DNA of 64,000 bases from Mycolicibacterium holsaticum DSM 44478 = JCM 12374 (GTDB lineage: Bacteria > Actinomycetota > Actinomycetes > Mycobacteriales > Mycobacteriaceae): positions 4,278,001-4,342,000 of the forward strand of contig NZ_CP080998.1 of the NCBI RefSeq assembly GCF_019645835.1, given 5' to 3'. Position 1 is the first letter of the stretch, and each line of letters starts with the position of its first letter. Below, one piece after another: positions 8,813 to 17,718 of the stretch. Made by a program: the position numbers and the translations under genes. The notes under the pieces were generated by a model that had not been told where the DNA came from, did not search any database, and saw only the letters and a list, made by a program, of their open reading frames with translations.

Positions 8813-10885
8813 GTGACCCGTACGAAGGAACGCATCGCCATCCTCGGCGGGGGTATGGCGGGCCTGACCGCCGCGTGGCGTTTGAGCGAGCCGGGGTGGC
8901 GCGATCGCTTCGAGTCGATCACCGTCTACCAACGAGGCTGGCGTCTCGGCGGCAAGGGCGCGTCCAGCCGCGGCGAGCACGGTCGCATCGAAGAACACGG
9001 GTTGCACGTGTGGATCGGCTCCTACGAGAACGCGTTCACGCTGATCCGCCAGTGCTACGTCGAACTGGACCGTGCCGGCACCGACCCGTCGGCGCCCATC
9101 CAGACCTGGGATCAGGCCTTCATCCCGGCCAACGATGTCGGGGCGACCGACCGGTGGCAGGGCGAATGGCGGTTGTGGCTGGGCCGGTTCACCGGTAACG
9201 AGGAGTTGCCCGGCGAACCCAGCGAAACCGGAGCCGCGGCTGCTGAGATGACCGTGACGCAGTTCGTCGAACGTGCCCTGCAACTGATACTCGACTTCGC
9301 CGACTCCCTGCGGACGATGGGCGAGGCCGGCCTGACCATGTCGGTGACTGCCGAAATACCCGCGCCCGAGCGGACTTTGGACGCTGTGCAGCGCGCCGTG
9401 CTGGCCGCGTTGATCGCGCTGGCCGACCCTCAGCCCGTCAACGGTGCCGCGGCGGGCGTGCTCGCCCATGCGCTCGACGCGATCCGCGACACCCTCGACG
9501 TCGAGCGTCGCGCGGACCATCGGTTGTCCTGGACGCTGCTGTCGCTGCTGACCGCGACCGTACGCGGCGTCCTGGCCGACGGTCTGGTCACCGACCCGCG
9601 CGGTTTGCGATCCGTCAACGACGAGGACTACGGCGCCTGGGTGCTTCGGCACGGCGCGCATCCGGAGGTGCTGGAGTTCCCGGTGCTGCGCGCCATGTAC
9701 AACATGGTGTTCGGATACGAGAAGGGCCATCTGGAACGACCGACTGTGTCGGCCGGGGTCGGGATGCTGCTCGTCGGGCTGATGTTCTTCACCTACAAGG
9801 GCGCGATCTTCTGGAAGATGACCGCAGGTATGGGGGACATCGTGATGGCCCCGCTCTACGAGGTATTGCGCAGGCGAGGCGTCGAATTCGAGTTCTTTCA
9901 CCGTGTCGATGCGCTGCACCTCGACCGTGGCCGCCAGTACGTCGACGCAATCACCATGGGCCGCCAGGTCTGGCTCGCCGACGAGTCGGCGCACTACGAG
10001 CCGCTGACCCGGGTGCGCGGACTACCCGTCTTCCCGAACTGGCCGCTCACCGAACAGCTCGAGACCCGCGACGGACTGGGCGACCTGGAATCACATTTCG
10101 GCTCGCGCGACGACGCCGAGACCCGGGTCCTTCGCCGCGGCGTCGATTTCGACCGGGTGGTGCTCGCCGTGTCGCTGGGCATGGTCGAGGTCGTGGCGCA
10201 GGAGCTGATCGCCGACCGGCCCGAGTGGCAGGAGATGACCACGCATCTGCGCACGATCGCCACCCAGGGCCTGCAGATCTGGCTGCGGCCCGATCACGCC
10301 GAACTCGGGTTGGCGGCACCGGCGATCACGACCAGCGGCTACATTCCGCCGATCGACACGTTTTCGTCGATGCCGCAGACCTTGTGGGCCGAGGAGTGGC
10401 CAGCAGACGACCAGCCGCAGACCGTCGCGTACTTCTGCGGTGCGCTCGATGTCGACTGGTCACCCACCATCGATCAGGACGCCTACGCCCGGCGCTGCAG
10501 GCAGATCGCCGAAGCCGAAACGCTGAACTTTCTGGACAACCTGGTCGGCGTGCACCTGCCCGGCGCGGTCCGCGACGACGGCTTCGCCTGGCATCTGGTG
10601 GCCGGCACACAAGGTCGCCGCGGCGCGGAGGCGCTGGCCACCCAGCACGTCAGCGTGAACATCGACCCGTCCGACCGCTACGTGCTGTCGCTTCCCGGTA
10701 CCGACGACTACCGCCTGCGCCCCGATGAGGCCGGCTACGACAACCTCGTCCTGGCGGGCGACTGGACCGACTCGGGCCTGAACTCCGGGTGTATCGAGTC
10801 CGCGGTGCTCTCGGGCCTGCAGGCAGCCAACACGGTCCTGGGCCATGGCAGGTTCCACCGCATTCGGGGTCTGTACCTGCCGTAG
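8813..10885 (+). CDS. Large FAD-dependent oxidoreductase of the phytoene desaturase / amine oxidase type
   Basis: The 690-residue protein opens with a Rossmann dinucleotide motif (ILGGGMAGLTAAW, residues 9-21), the family arginine/GGK region (RGWRLGGKGASSRG, like carotenoid and hydroxysqualene desaturases) and the EEHGLHVW segment. It ends with the FAD-contact motif LVLAGDWTDSGLNSGCIESAVLSG. Enzymes of this superfamily desaturate, isomerise or oxidise carotenoids, squalene derivatives or amines. It is longer than classic phytoene desaturases (about 500 residues), with an extra helical insertion around residues 135-235. It starts with GTG 13 bases after the 8029 gene. With a prenyl synthase in the other arm, an isoprenoid substrate is likely but not proven. 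Confidence 0.85.
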   Translation: MTRTKERIAILGGGMAGLTAAWRLSEPGWRDRFESITVYQRGWRLGGKGASSRGEHGRIEEHGLHVWIGSYENAFTLIRQCYVELDRAGTDPSAPIQTWDQAFIPANDVGATDRWQGEWRLWLGRFTGNEELPGEPSETGAAAAEMTVTQFVERALQLILDFADSLRTMGEAGLTMSVTAEIPAPERTLDAVQRAVLAALIALADPQPVNGAAAGVLAHALDAIRDTLDVERRADHRLSWTLLSLLTATVRGVLADGLVTDPRGLRSVNDEDYGAWVLRHGAHPEVLEFPVLRAMYNMVFGYEKGHLERPTVSAGVGMLLVGLMFFTYKGAIFWKMTAGMGDIVMAPLYEVLRRRGVEFEFFHRVDALHLDRGRQYVDAITMGRQVWLADESAHYEPLTRVRGLPVFPNWPLTEQLETRDGLGDLESHFGSRDDAETRVLRRGVDFDRVVLAVSLGMVEVVAQELIADRPEWQEMTTHLRTIATQGLQIWLRPDHAELGLAAPAITTSGYIPPIDTFSSMPQTLWAEEWPADDQPQTVAYFCGALDVDWSPTIDQDAYARRCRQIAEAETLNFLDNLVGVHLPGAVRDDGFAWHLVAGTQGRRGAEALATQHVSVNIDPSDRYVLSLPGTDDYRLRPDEAGYDNLVLAGDWTDSGLNSGCIESAVLSGLQAANTVLGHGRFHRIRGLYLP

Positions 10886-10903
10886 GGCAGTCACAATTAG
10901 AAG

Positions 10904-13900
10904 GTGACCGACCCTGTCCGCCGCCGGTCGACGATCGATGAGCTTCTCGATCGCGCGGTGAGCGCCATCAACAGAGGTGACAGGGCAACCGCCGACGCCC
11001 TTGCCGGGCAGGTGCTGGCCGTCGATTCGGCCAACGTCGACGCCGAGGAACTGCTCGCGGCACCCGTCGAACACGGTGAGCTGCGCCGCCTCACGATCAT
11101 GTTCGCCGACCTGGTCGACTCCACCGCGCTGTCGACCCGCACCGAACCGGAGACCTACCGCACCGTGGTGGGCAGCTACCGCGACGAGGTGCTGCGCATC
11201 GTCAACCACTACGAGGGCCACATCGGCAACACCAAGGGCGACGGGTTGCTCGCCGTGTTCGGCCATCCCGTCGCCCACGAGGACGACGTCCGCCGCGCGG
11301 TACAGGCGGGCCTGGACCTCACCAAGGCCATCGCGCACCTGTCCGACCGGGTACGGCGGCGGTTCGGTTTCGGCATCGACGCCCGGGTCGGCATCCACCG
11401 CGGCCTGGTCTATCTCGACATCGCCCAGGACGACGTGTACGGCCTGGCCGCCAACCTCGCCGCACGGATGTGTAGCATCGCCGAACCCGGAACGGTCGCG
11501 GTCTCCGGCGCCGTCGAACGGTTGGTCCGCGACACGTTCGAATTCGAGGCGGGCGCACCGCACAACGTCAAGGGCATCGACACGCAGGTCATTCCCTACC
11601 GGCCGATCGGCGAACGTGAAGTCACCGGGGTTGCACCCGGCCCGTTGGTGGGCCGTGTGTACGAGACAGGTTGCCTGCAAACGGCTTTGGATGCGGCCGC
11701 GGCAGGCACCGTGAACCCCACGGGGATTGCCTTCGTCGGTGAGCCCGGTATCGGCAAGAGCCGGCTTGTCGCCGCCGCCGTCGAAAGAGCAAACCGCCCC
11801 GACGATGTCGTGCTTCACCTGTTCGGGTCACCGTTTCACACCGACGTCGGCCTGCACCCCGTGCGAAAGCTGCTGGAGCGCCGATGCGGGATCACCCGCA
11901 GTTCCAAACCCGAAGAGCGGCTGGCCGTCTTGCGATCCGAGCTCGATGCGCAGGGCTTGAACCCCGACGTCATGGTGCCCAACCTCGCACCGGTGCTGGG
12001 GATATCACCGGCCACCGGATACGACCCGGCCCCCGCGGAGGGCCGCAAACTGCACGAGCAGATCACCGCCGCCGTCGGCACCTACCTGATGGCCTGCATG
12101 CGCGCCGGGCGCGGTCTCGTCGTCGCCGAAGACATGCACTGGTTCGACCCCTCGACCACCGAGGTGGTCCGCAGGCTGCTGGACGCCGGGCCGGGCCGCG
12201 TCCTGGTGGTGATGACCTCACGAGACCGGTCGTCGCTGCCTGACCGCGCCGAATACCGCGTGCTCGAGGTCAACCCGCTCAGCGACGACGAGACCGATGC
12301 GCTCATCTCGACGCTGCATCCTGCGCTGCCGGCCGCGGCCCGAAAGACGGTCCGGCGCCGCTGCGACGGGGTGCCGCTCTACATCGAGGAGGTGGTGGCC
12401 AAGCTCAAAGAGCAGCCGGCCGATACCGTGGAATCACAACAGGTTCCCGACACGTTGTACGAGGCGCTGTTCGCGCGGCTGCGGTCCAGCGACACGGCCA
12501 TCCGGGTGGTGGAGGCGGCCGCCACGATCGGCACGCTGTTCGACCGCGCCCTGCTGCGCTCGGTGGTCGCGTTGGCAGACGATGACCTCGACCGGGTGCT
12601 TACCGACCTGCGCGATGCCACTGTGCTCGAGCCCGCTGGGGACAACGTCTGGCGGTTTCGTCACGAGCTGTTGCGCGAAGTCGCGGCGGAACTGCCGCCA
12701 CCCAGCATCCGCCAGCGGCTCCATGGCCGGGTCGCCGACGCGCTGATCGCCGCGTCCTCACAGGATTGGCCGGTCATCGCAGCGCAATTCGAAGAGGCGC
12801 ACCGCGACCGCGAAGCCATCGCGGCATACGAGCAGGCCTCCGCCATGGCACGTCAGCGCGGCGCCCTCGACGAGGCCCGCCGGTACCTCGCGCGCGCTCT
12901 GGACCTGCTCGGGGTGCTTCCGCAAGACGCCGAACGCGACCACACCGAGATGAACCTGCGGCTGCGACGCGGGTTTCTCGCCGCCGCCGCCGAGGGACCG
13001 GGCAGTACGCAGGCCGTGGTGGATTTCGAACGTTGCCTTGCGTTGTGCGGCACCGACCCGCACGCCGACGGTTTGTTCGCCACGTTGATGGCGTTGTTCA
13101 GCTACTACGTGACGCGAGCCGATTTCGCACGCGCACAACAGATCGTCGATTCGCTGCGCGTCGGAGTCGACGGAGGTCGCGAGTGGTGGCGCGCGGAGAA
13201 CCTCGGCGGGGCGGCGACGGTGGCCTGGTTCCGCGGCGACTTCGGTGCAGCCCTGGCCAGCCAAGAGCAGGCCGATCGCCTGATGACCGCGCGCGGCAGC
13301 CGAGACCTCGAAGCCGAGTGGTTCATGCCGCACGACCCCGTGGTGTTGGGACTGTGCAGCCTCGCGCTGGCCCGTTGGGTCCACGGTGACCTCGACGGCG
13401 CCGAAGATGCGTTGGCCCGCAGCGAAATTCGGGCCGGCGACCTGAAGTTTCCGCAGGGCCCGTTCAGCATGTGCAACCTGCGCTACATCCAGATCTGGAT
13501 CTGCGTGGAGTCTGGCCGGCTGGACCGCGCCGGCGAGTTGGCCGCCGATATGCTCCAGCGCGCCGACCATTACGGCTTCGATCAGTGGACTGCTCTGGGG
13601 GCGACGTTCGCCGTTCTGGTGCCCGCCGCGGCCGCACTGGCCGCGGGCCGCCTCGACGCACCCGAGATACCGCAGGCGACAACGGCGCTGACCGGCTGGG
13701 TGCAGGCGGGCCGGTCCCTAGGGGCGACGGTTTTCGTGCCGTCGTTCGATGGACATACGGCACGACTGCTGGTCGCGGCCGGCCAGCCCCTCGAGGCGCG
13801 CGCACGGGCAAACGCCGGTCTGCAGTTGGCCGACGACACGTCGATGCACTACTACGACGCGGAGCTGCTACGTGTGCGGGCCGCCACGCATGTCGATCCC

Positions 13901-14110
13901 GACGCCCGCCGCGAGGATCTGCAGGCGGCGTTCGACCTGGCCCGCAACCAGGGTGCGCCGGTGTTCGCATTGCGTGCCGCCCTTGACGATTACGCCGAAC
14001 GCGGTGATGGGGCGGCGCGGCGAAAGGTGGCCGAGGCGGTGGCGATGTTCGCCGCCGACAGTTCGTGGCCTGACCTGGGCCGGGCCCGCGCGCTGCTCGC
14101 CGACCCCTAG
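10904..14110 (+). CDS. Class III adenylate/guanylate cyclase fused to an AAA ATPase and TPR-like domain
   Basis: The 1068-residue protein carries a class III nucleotide cyclase domain (about residues 58-190) with metal-binding Asp in MFADLVDSTA and the NTKGDGLLAVFG motif, then a STAND/AAA-type ATPase with Walker A GEPGIGKSR near residue 280 and a Walker B-like region (LVVAEDMHW). A long helical repeat C-terminus resembling TPR follows. Such cyclase-ATPase fusions are common in mycobacteria and act as signalling proteins; the signal here is unknown. It begins with GTG 18 bases after the FAD enzyme, so it is probably cotranscribed, and it overlaps the convergent DUF3237 gene by four bases. Unlike many relatives, no LuxR HTH is seen at the C-terminus. 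Confidence 0.88.
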   Translation: MTDPVRRRSTIDELLDRAVSAINRGDRATADALAGQVLAVDSANVDAEELLAAPVEHGELRRLTIMFADLVDSTALSTRTEPETYRTVVGSYRDEVLRIVNHYEGHIGNTKGDGLLAVFGHPVAHEDDVRRAVQAGLDLTKAIAHLSDRVRRRFGFGIDARVGIHRGLVYLDIAQDDVYGLAANLAARMCSIAEPGTVAVSGAVERLVRDTFEFEAGAPHNVKGIDTQVIPYRPIGEREVTGVAPGPLVGRVYETGCLQTALDAAAAGTVNPTGIAFVGEPGIGKSRLVAAAVERANRPDDVVLHLFGSPFHTDVGLHPVRKLLERRCGITRSSKPEERLAVLRSELDAQGLNPDVMVPNLAPVLGISPATGYDPAPAEGRKLHEQITAAVGTYLMACMRAGRGLVVAEDMHWFDPSTTEVVRRLLDAGPGRVLVVMTSRDRSSLPDRAEYRVLEVNPLSDDETDALISTLHPALPAAARKTVRRRCDGVPLYIEEVVAKLKEQPADTVESQQVPDTLYEALFARLRSSDTAIRVVEAAATIGTLFDRALLRSVVALADDDLDRVLTDLRDATVLEPAGDNVWRFRHELLREVAAELPPPSIRQRLHGRVADALIAASSQDWPVIAAQFEEAHRDREAIAAYEQASAMARQRGALDEARRYLARALDLLGVLPQDAERDHTEMNLRLRRGFLAAAAEGPGSTQAVVDFERCLALCGTDPHADGLFATLMALFSYYVTRADFARAQQIVDSLRVGVDGGREWWRAENLGGAATVAWFRGDFGAALASQEQADRLMTARGSRDLEAEWFMPHDPVVLGLCSLALARWVHGDLDGAEDALARSEIRAGDLKFPQGPFSMCNLRYIQIWICVESGRLDRAGELAADMLQRADHYGFDQWTALGATFAVLVPAAAALAAGRLDAPEIPQATTALTGWVQAGRSLGATVFVPSFDGHTARLLVAAGQPLEARARANAGLQLADDTSMHYYDAELLRVRAATHVDPDARREDLQAAFDLARNQGAPVFALRAALDDYAERGDGAARRKVAEAVAMFAADSSWPDLGRARALLADP

Positions 14111-14565
14111 ACCGCTCGAAAGACCTCGTACTCCACGCCGAAGCCCTCACGCAGCCTGCCGCGCGCGACAAACACGCTCTGGCCCATCCACGCGTACCGC
14201 GGATCACCCGTCTCGACCCGCGGTGTCGTCCGAAAGTACTGGTCGTCAAACGATGTTGCGCTGCCCGTCGCGATCGCCTGCGCGACGACCTCGTTCATCT
14301 CGAGGAGTCCCAGGTACTGCATGTAGACGTGCGCGCCGTCGTCGGTGGCGAACTGCACGCGAACGTCGATGCGCCCGTAGCCATCCGGCGCGATGAGCAT
14401 CCAGTCGCCACCGCCACCGACGGCGCGGGCGTTGAACCTCTCACCGGTCGCGGCGCCCTCGATGACTTCGGCGTAGATTCTCTGGCCCAGCGGTCCGGCA
14501 CCGAAGTCGACCGGCGGTTTGAGCGAGGCCCAGAAGGCGAATTCCCGTTTCAACTCGAGACCCAT
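14107..14565 (-). CDS. DUF3237 family protein
   Basis: The protein has 152 residues, starting at the ATG at 14565 behind GAGGGGG. The family pattern is visible: an early FGAGPLGQRIYAEVIEG segment, then GGGDWMLIAPDGYGRIDVR, and a late tyrosine-rich strand (ARGRLREGFGVEYEVF). DUF3237 proteins form small lipocalin-like barrels, and their biochemical role is not established. It lies 25 bases downstream of the CGNR gene on the same strand, so the two are probably one transcript. Confidence 0.82.
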   Translation of the reverse strand: MGLELKREFAFWASLKPPVDFGAGPLGQRIYAEVIEGAATGERFNARAVGGGGDWMLIAPDGYGRIDVRVQFATDDGAHVYMQYLGLLEMNEVVAQAIATGSATSFDDQYFRTTPRVETGDPRYAWMGQSVFVARGRLREGFGVEYEVFRAV

Positions 14566-14590
14566 GCCGACCCCCTCACATCGTGCGATC

Positions 14591-15166
14591 TCACGATACG
14601 TCGTCGGAACCGCGGGCGCGGCGTTGTCGGTAGGCCGCCACATGCTGGCGGTTGCCGCAGTTACCCGTGTCGCAGAACTTGCCCGACCGGTTGCGCGACA
14701 GGTCCACCAGCACGGCCTCGCAGTCAGGTGCCGCGCAGGTCTTGAGCCGGCGCAACTCGCCGATCCGGATCAAGTCGGCAAGGGCCATCGCCATCTCGGC
14801 ACCCATCCGCTGCCACAGCGGGTCGGAAACGGACGCCAGATGCAAGTGCCACTCCGGCATCTCCGGATGCCGCGTCAGCCACGGGGCGGCCCGGGTGTCG
14901 TTCAGCAACGCGTTCACCTCGCCGACGACGCGTTCCTCGTCCTCGGCGGCCGTCCAGACCCTGCCGAGCCGCTCCCGTAGCCGCTGCACGGCGCGCAGTT
15001 CGGCCTCGTCATGATCGCGCCGACCAGTCCAGCCGAACCTGTCCAGATAGCCGTTCAGCGCGGCCATATCCGCAAGCTGGTCGCCTGCCACCCGGTCGCT
15101 GTTGACCAGCACACAGATGGCCCGCAGCGTGAGGTCGGTGTCATGACTGAAAAGCATTTGACTCAT
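14591..15166 (-). CDS. CGNR zinc-finger (ABATE-domain) transcriptional regulator
   Basis: The 191-residue protein has an N-terminal ABATE (stress-associated) domain with the usual ICVLVNSD-type opening and a C-terminal CGNR zinc finger: CAAPDCEAVLVDLSRNRSGK followed by FCDTGNCGNRQHVAAYRQR. The zinc ligands are the four cysteines of CAAPDC and FCDTGNC, and the basic tail is expected to bind DNA. The start at ATG 15166 is supported by GAAGGGG. It is divergent from the EamA exporter across 65 bases, a common regulator/target arrangement for this family; control of the exporter is an inference. Confidence 0.88.
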   Translation of the reverse strand: MSQMLFSHDTDLTLRAICVLVNSDRVAGDQLADMAALNGYLDRFGWTGRRDHDEAELRAVQRLRERLGRVWTAAEDEERVVGEVNALLNDTRAAPWLTRHPEMPEWHLHLASVSDPLWQRMGAEMAMALADLIRIGELRRLKTCAAPDCEAVLVDLSRNRSGKFCDTGNCGNRQHVAAYRQRRARGSDDVS

Positions 15167-15231
15167 GATCCCCTTCGTCGCTAGCGTCATGACCAAAGAC
15201 GATTTTACTCGTTACTTCGGTGGGGGTGTTC

Positions 15232-16257
15232 ATGGCCGTGGACGACGTCCGCGCACGTCCGGCCGGCGACCACTTTCGCCTCGGCCTGTTCTTCGCGCTG
15301 ACCTCCGCGTTCGCGTTCGGCTCGTCGGGGCCGTTCGCCCGATCGCTGATGGACGCCGGCTGGACGCCGACGGCCGCGGTGGTGGCCCGACTGGCCGGCG
15401 GCGCGCTGGTTCTGGCCATCTTCGCCACCGTGGTTCGGCCGGGCTGGATCCGAGAGGCGGCGACGCACCACAGGGCGGTGCTGGCCTACGGCGTCATCCC
15501 GATAGCCGGGGCGCAGCTGTTCTACTACAACGCGGTCGCGCACCTGTCCGTCGGCGTCGCGCTGCTGCTCGAGTACACCGCCCCCATCCTCGTCGTCGCG
15601 TGGGTCTGGGCCAGGACCCGGCGCAGGCCGACCAACCGCACGCTGGCCGGCGTCGTACTGGCATTCATCGGAATGATGCTGGTGCTCAACGTCTTTGCGG
15701 GGGCACACGTCAACCTCGTCGGCGTCGGCTGGGGGTTGGCGGCCGCCGTATGCGCGGCCTGCTACTTCGTGATGTCCGCCAACGTCGACAGCGACGGTGA
15801 TGCGGCCGTGCACCCGGTCACGTTGGCAGCGGGCGGGCTGGTCGTCGGCACCGCCACGGTGGTGCTGCTCGGCGTGACGGGCCTGATGCCGCTGACCTTC
15901 ACGGCCAACGATGCCGTCGTCGCCGGGTGGACGACCTCCTGGCTGGTGCCGGTGCTGGCCCTTGGCGTGCTGGCCACCGCGGTCGCCTACCTGCTGGGCA
16001 TCATGGGCATCGCGCTGCTGCGGCCCCGGTTCGCCTCGCTGGTCGGGCTCTCCGAGGTGATGTTCGCGGTGCTCGCCGCGTGGGTGCTGGTGGGACAGTC
16101 GATCACGGTCAATCAGGCCGTCGGCGGCGCGATCGTCCTGTGCGGGCTGGCGCTGGCGCGTGCCGGGGACCGATCAGCGGTGGTGGCCGAGGCGACCTGG
16201 CCGGACGGGCCGGTCGAGCAGAAGCAACCGTTAGGCCATCGGCAGCGCGATATGTGA
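15232..16257 (+). CDS. EamA/DMT-superfamily drug or metabolite exporter
   Basis: The protein is about 341 residues with ten predicted transmembrane helices in two EamA repeats (starting near FFALTSAFAFGSSGPFARSL and again near CAACYFVMSANVDSD). The family exports amino acids, drugs or metabolites. The ATG at 15232 is preferred over in-frame GTG codons at 15220 and 15226 because it sits behind the G-rich GGTGGGGG. It is divergent from the CGNR regulator and ends 10 bases before the first cutinase. The substrate cannot be read from sequence. Confidence 0.85.
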   Translation: MAVDDVRARPAGDHFRLGLFFALTSAFAFGSSGPFARSLMDAGWTPTAAVVARLAGGALVLAIFATVVRPGWIREAATHHRAVLAYGVIPIAGAQLFYYNAVAHLSVGVALLLEYTAPILVVAWVWARTRRRPTNRTLAGVVLAFIGMMLVLNVFAGAHVNLVGVGWGLAAAVCAACYFVMSANVDSDGDAAVHPVTLAAGGLVVGTATVVLLGVTGLMPLTFTANDAVVAGWTTSWLVPVLALGVLATAVAYLLGIMGIALLRPRFASLVGLSEVMFAVLAAWVLVGQSITVNQAVGGAIVLCGLALARAGDRSAVVAEATWPDGPVEQKQPLGHRQRDM

Positions 16258-16267
16258 GTATGTCGAC

Positions 16268-16969
16268 GTGACTTTGCTGCGCGCCTCGTGCCGGCCGGCG
16301 GCTGTGGTGGCCGCCGTCGCCGCGCTCATCATCGCTCCGTTGCCGTTGGCCATCCCTTCGGCCATGGCGCAGCCCGGCCCGCTGCCGGGGCCCGGATATC
16401 CGACCTCGCAGTGCGCCGACATCGAGGTCATCTTCGCCCGCGGCACCGACGACACCCCTGGTCTGGGCACCCCCGGCACGGCGTTCGTCAACGCGCTGCG
16501 ACAGCAGACCGGCGGGCGCAGCGTCACCGGGTACGCGGTCGACTACCCCGCCTCCTACGACTTCCTGGCCGCCGCGGACGGCGCGGCTGACGCCACCAAC
16601 CGGGTCGCGGTCATGGCGCAACAGTGCCCGTCCACGCGCATCGTGCTCGGCGGCTACTCGCAGGGCGCCGCGGTGATCGACATGCTGGCCGGTGTGCCGC
16701 CGTTGGGCAACAAGATCGGCTCCATCGGGTCGGCGCCGCCGCTGCCGGGCAGCCTGCAGCCCAACATCGCCGCGGTCGTGGTGTTCGGCAACCCGGCGGC
16801 CAAGTTCGACAACCCGATCACCAGTTCGGTTTTCGCAGGCCGCGCGCTCGACCTGTGCAAGGACGGCGACCCCATCTGCTCTGGTGGCCGCAACCCGTTC
16901 GCGCACAACGACTATGTGAGTGGAGGGCAGGTCCAACAGGCCGCGAACTTCGTCGCCGGCCTGGTGTGA
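16268..16969 (+). CDS. Secreted cutinase-family serine esterase (Cut3/Cut4 type), copy 1
   Basis: Cutinase-like proteins of mycobacteria are secreted esterases or phospholipases. The 233-residue product has a signal peptide of about 36 residues ending SAMAQP, the nucleophile motif GGYSQGAAV, the catalytic Asp in DPICSGG and the catalytic His in FAHNDY. The conserved disulfide cysteines (QCADIEV and the QQC before the nucleophile) are present. It starts with GTG and is the first of three tandem cutinases, in the place of Rv3451/Rv3452 between ESX-4 and truA. Confidence 0.93.
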   Translation: MTLLRASCRPAAVVAAVAALIIAPLPLAIPSAMAQPGPLPGPGYPTSQCADIEVIFARGTDDTPGLGTPGTAFVNALRQQTGGRSVTGYAVDYPASYDFLAAADGAADATNRVAVMAQQCPSTRIVLGGYSQGAAVIDMLAGVPPLGNKIGSIGSAPPLPGSLQPNIAAVVVFGNPAAKFDNPITSSVFAGRALDLCKDGDPICSGGRNPFAHNDYVSGGQVQQAANFVAGLV

Positions 16970-17005
16970 TCTTGTTGGCGGGTCCCGCCGATATCATCTG
17001 ACCCC

Positions 17006-17659
17006 GTGAACTTCCAGCGTCTTCGCCGACGGTTCGTCGGCGCCGTCCTTGGCGCGCTGACGGCGGCGGCCCCGCTCGTCGCCCCGCCGGTTGCGGTGGC
17101 CCAACCCTGCTCGGATGTGACCGTGGTGTTTGCGCGGGGCACCGCGGAGCCACCCGGCATCGGTCGCGTCGGCCAAGCCTTCGTCGACGCGCTGCGCACC
17201 CAACTCGGCAGCCGAACGCTGTCGGCCTACGGGGTGAACTACCCGGCCAGCTACGACTTCATCCTCGCGGCGGACGGCGCGGCCGACGCGGCGGCCTACG
17301 TCACGAACATCGTGCAGTCCTGTCCGGCGACGCGGATCGTGCTCGGCGGGTTCTCTCAGGGCGCGGCCGTGGTCGACATGCTGGCCGGGGTGCCACCGCT
17401 GGGTAACCGCCTCGGCGCGGTGGGCCCGATGCTGCCCGGGACCGCGGTGTCGAAGGTCGCCGCGGTCGCCGTGTTCGGCAACCCGGCGACCAAATTCGGC
17501 AACCCGATCACCACCTCGGTCTTCGGCGGGCGCGCAATCGATCTCTGCACCGACGGCGACCCGATCTGCTCGCGCGGTCGCAACCCGTTCGCCCACAGCG
17601 ATTACGTGGGCGCCGGGATGGCACACCATGCGGCGAATTTCGTGGCAGGCCTGGTGTAG
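17006..17659 (+). CDS. Secreted cutinase-family serine esterase, copy 2
   Basis: The 217-residue protein starts with GTG and has a signal peptide ending VAVAQP. It contains GGFSQGAAV (nucleophile Ser), DPICSRGR (Asp) and FAHSDY (His). It is very close to copy 1 in sequence and lies 36 bases downstream, so a recent tandem duplication is likely. All catalytic residues are present. Confidence 0.93.
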   Translation: MNFQRLRRRFVGAVLGALTAAAPLVAPPVAVAQPCSDVTVVFARGTAEPPGIGRVGQAFVDALRTQLGSRTLSAYGVNYPASYDFILAADGAADAAAYVTNIVQSCPATRIVLGGFSQGAAVVDMLAGVPPLGNRLGAVGPMLPGTAVSKVAAVAVFGNPATKFGNPITTSVFGGRAIDLCTDGDPICSRGRNPFAHSDYVGAGMAHHAANFVAGLV

Positions 17660-17718
17660 GCCACCGGTCCGCGAATTGATCGACGTCGGCGTCGATATGT
17701 TCCGTTATCATCGGCCGA

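Noticed and set aside
8747..9994. Long open frame of 415 codons on the minus strand opposite the FAD enzyme
   Set aside because: Antisense shadow of a GC-rich gene; the plus strand shows clear FAD motifs, and the minus product is low-complexity His/Arg/Asp-rich text with no family features.
10460..11818. 452-codon minus-strand frame opposite the FAD enzyme/cyclase junction
   Set aside because: It covers the junction of two well-supported genes and is compositionally a shadow.
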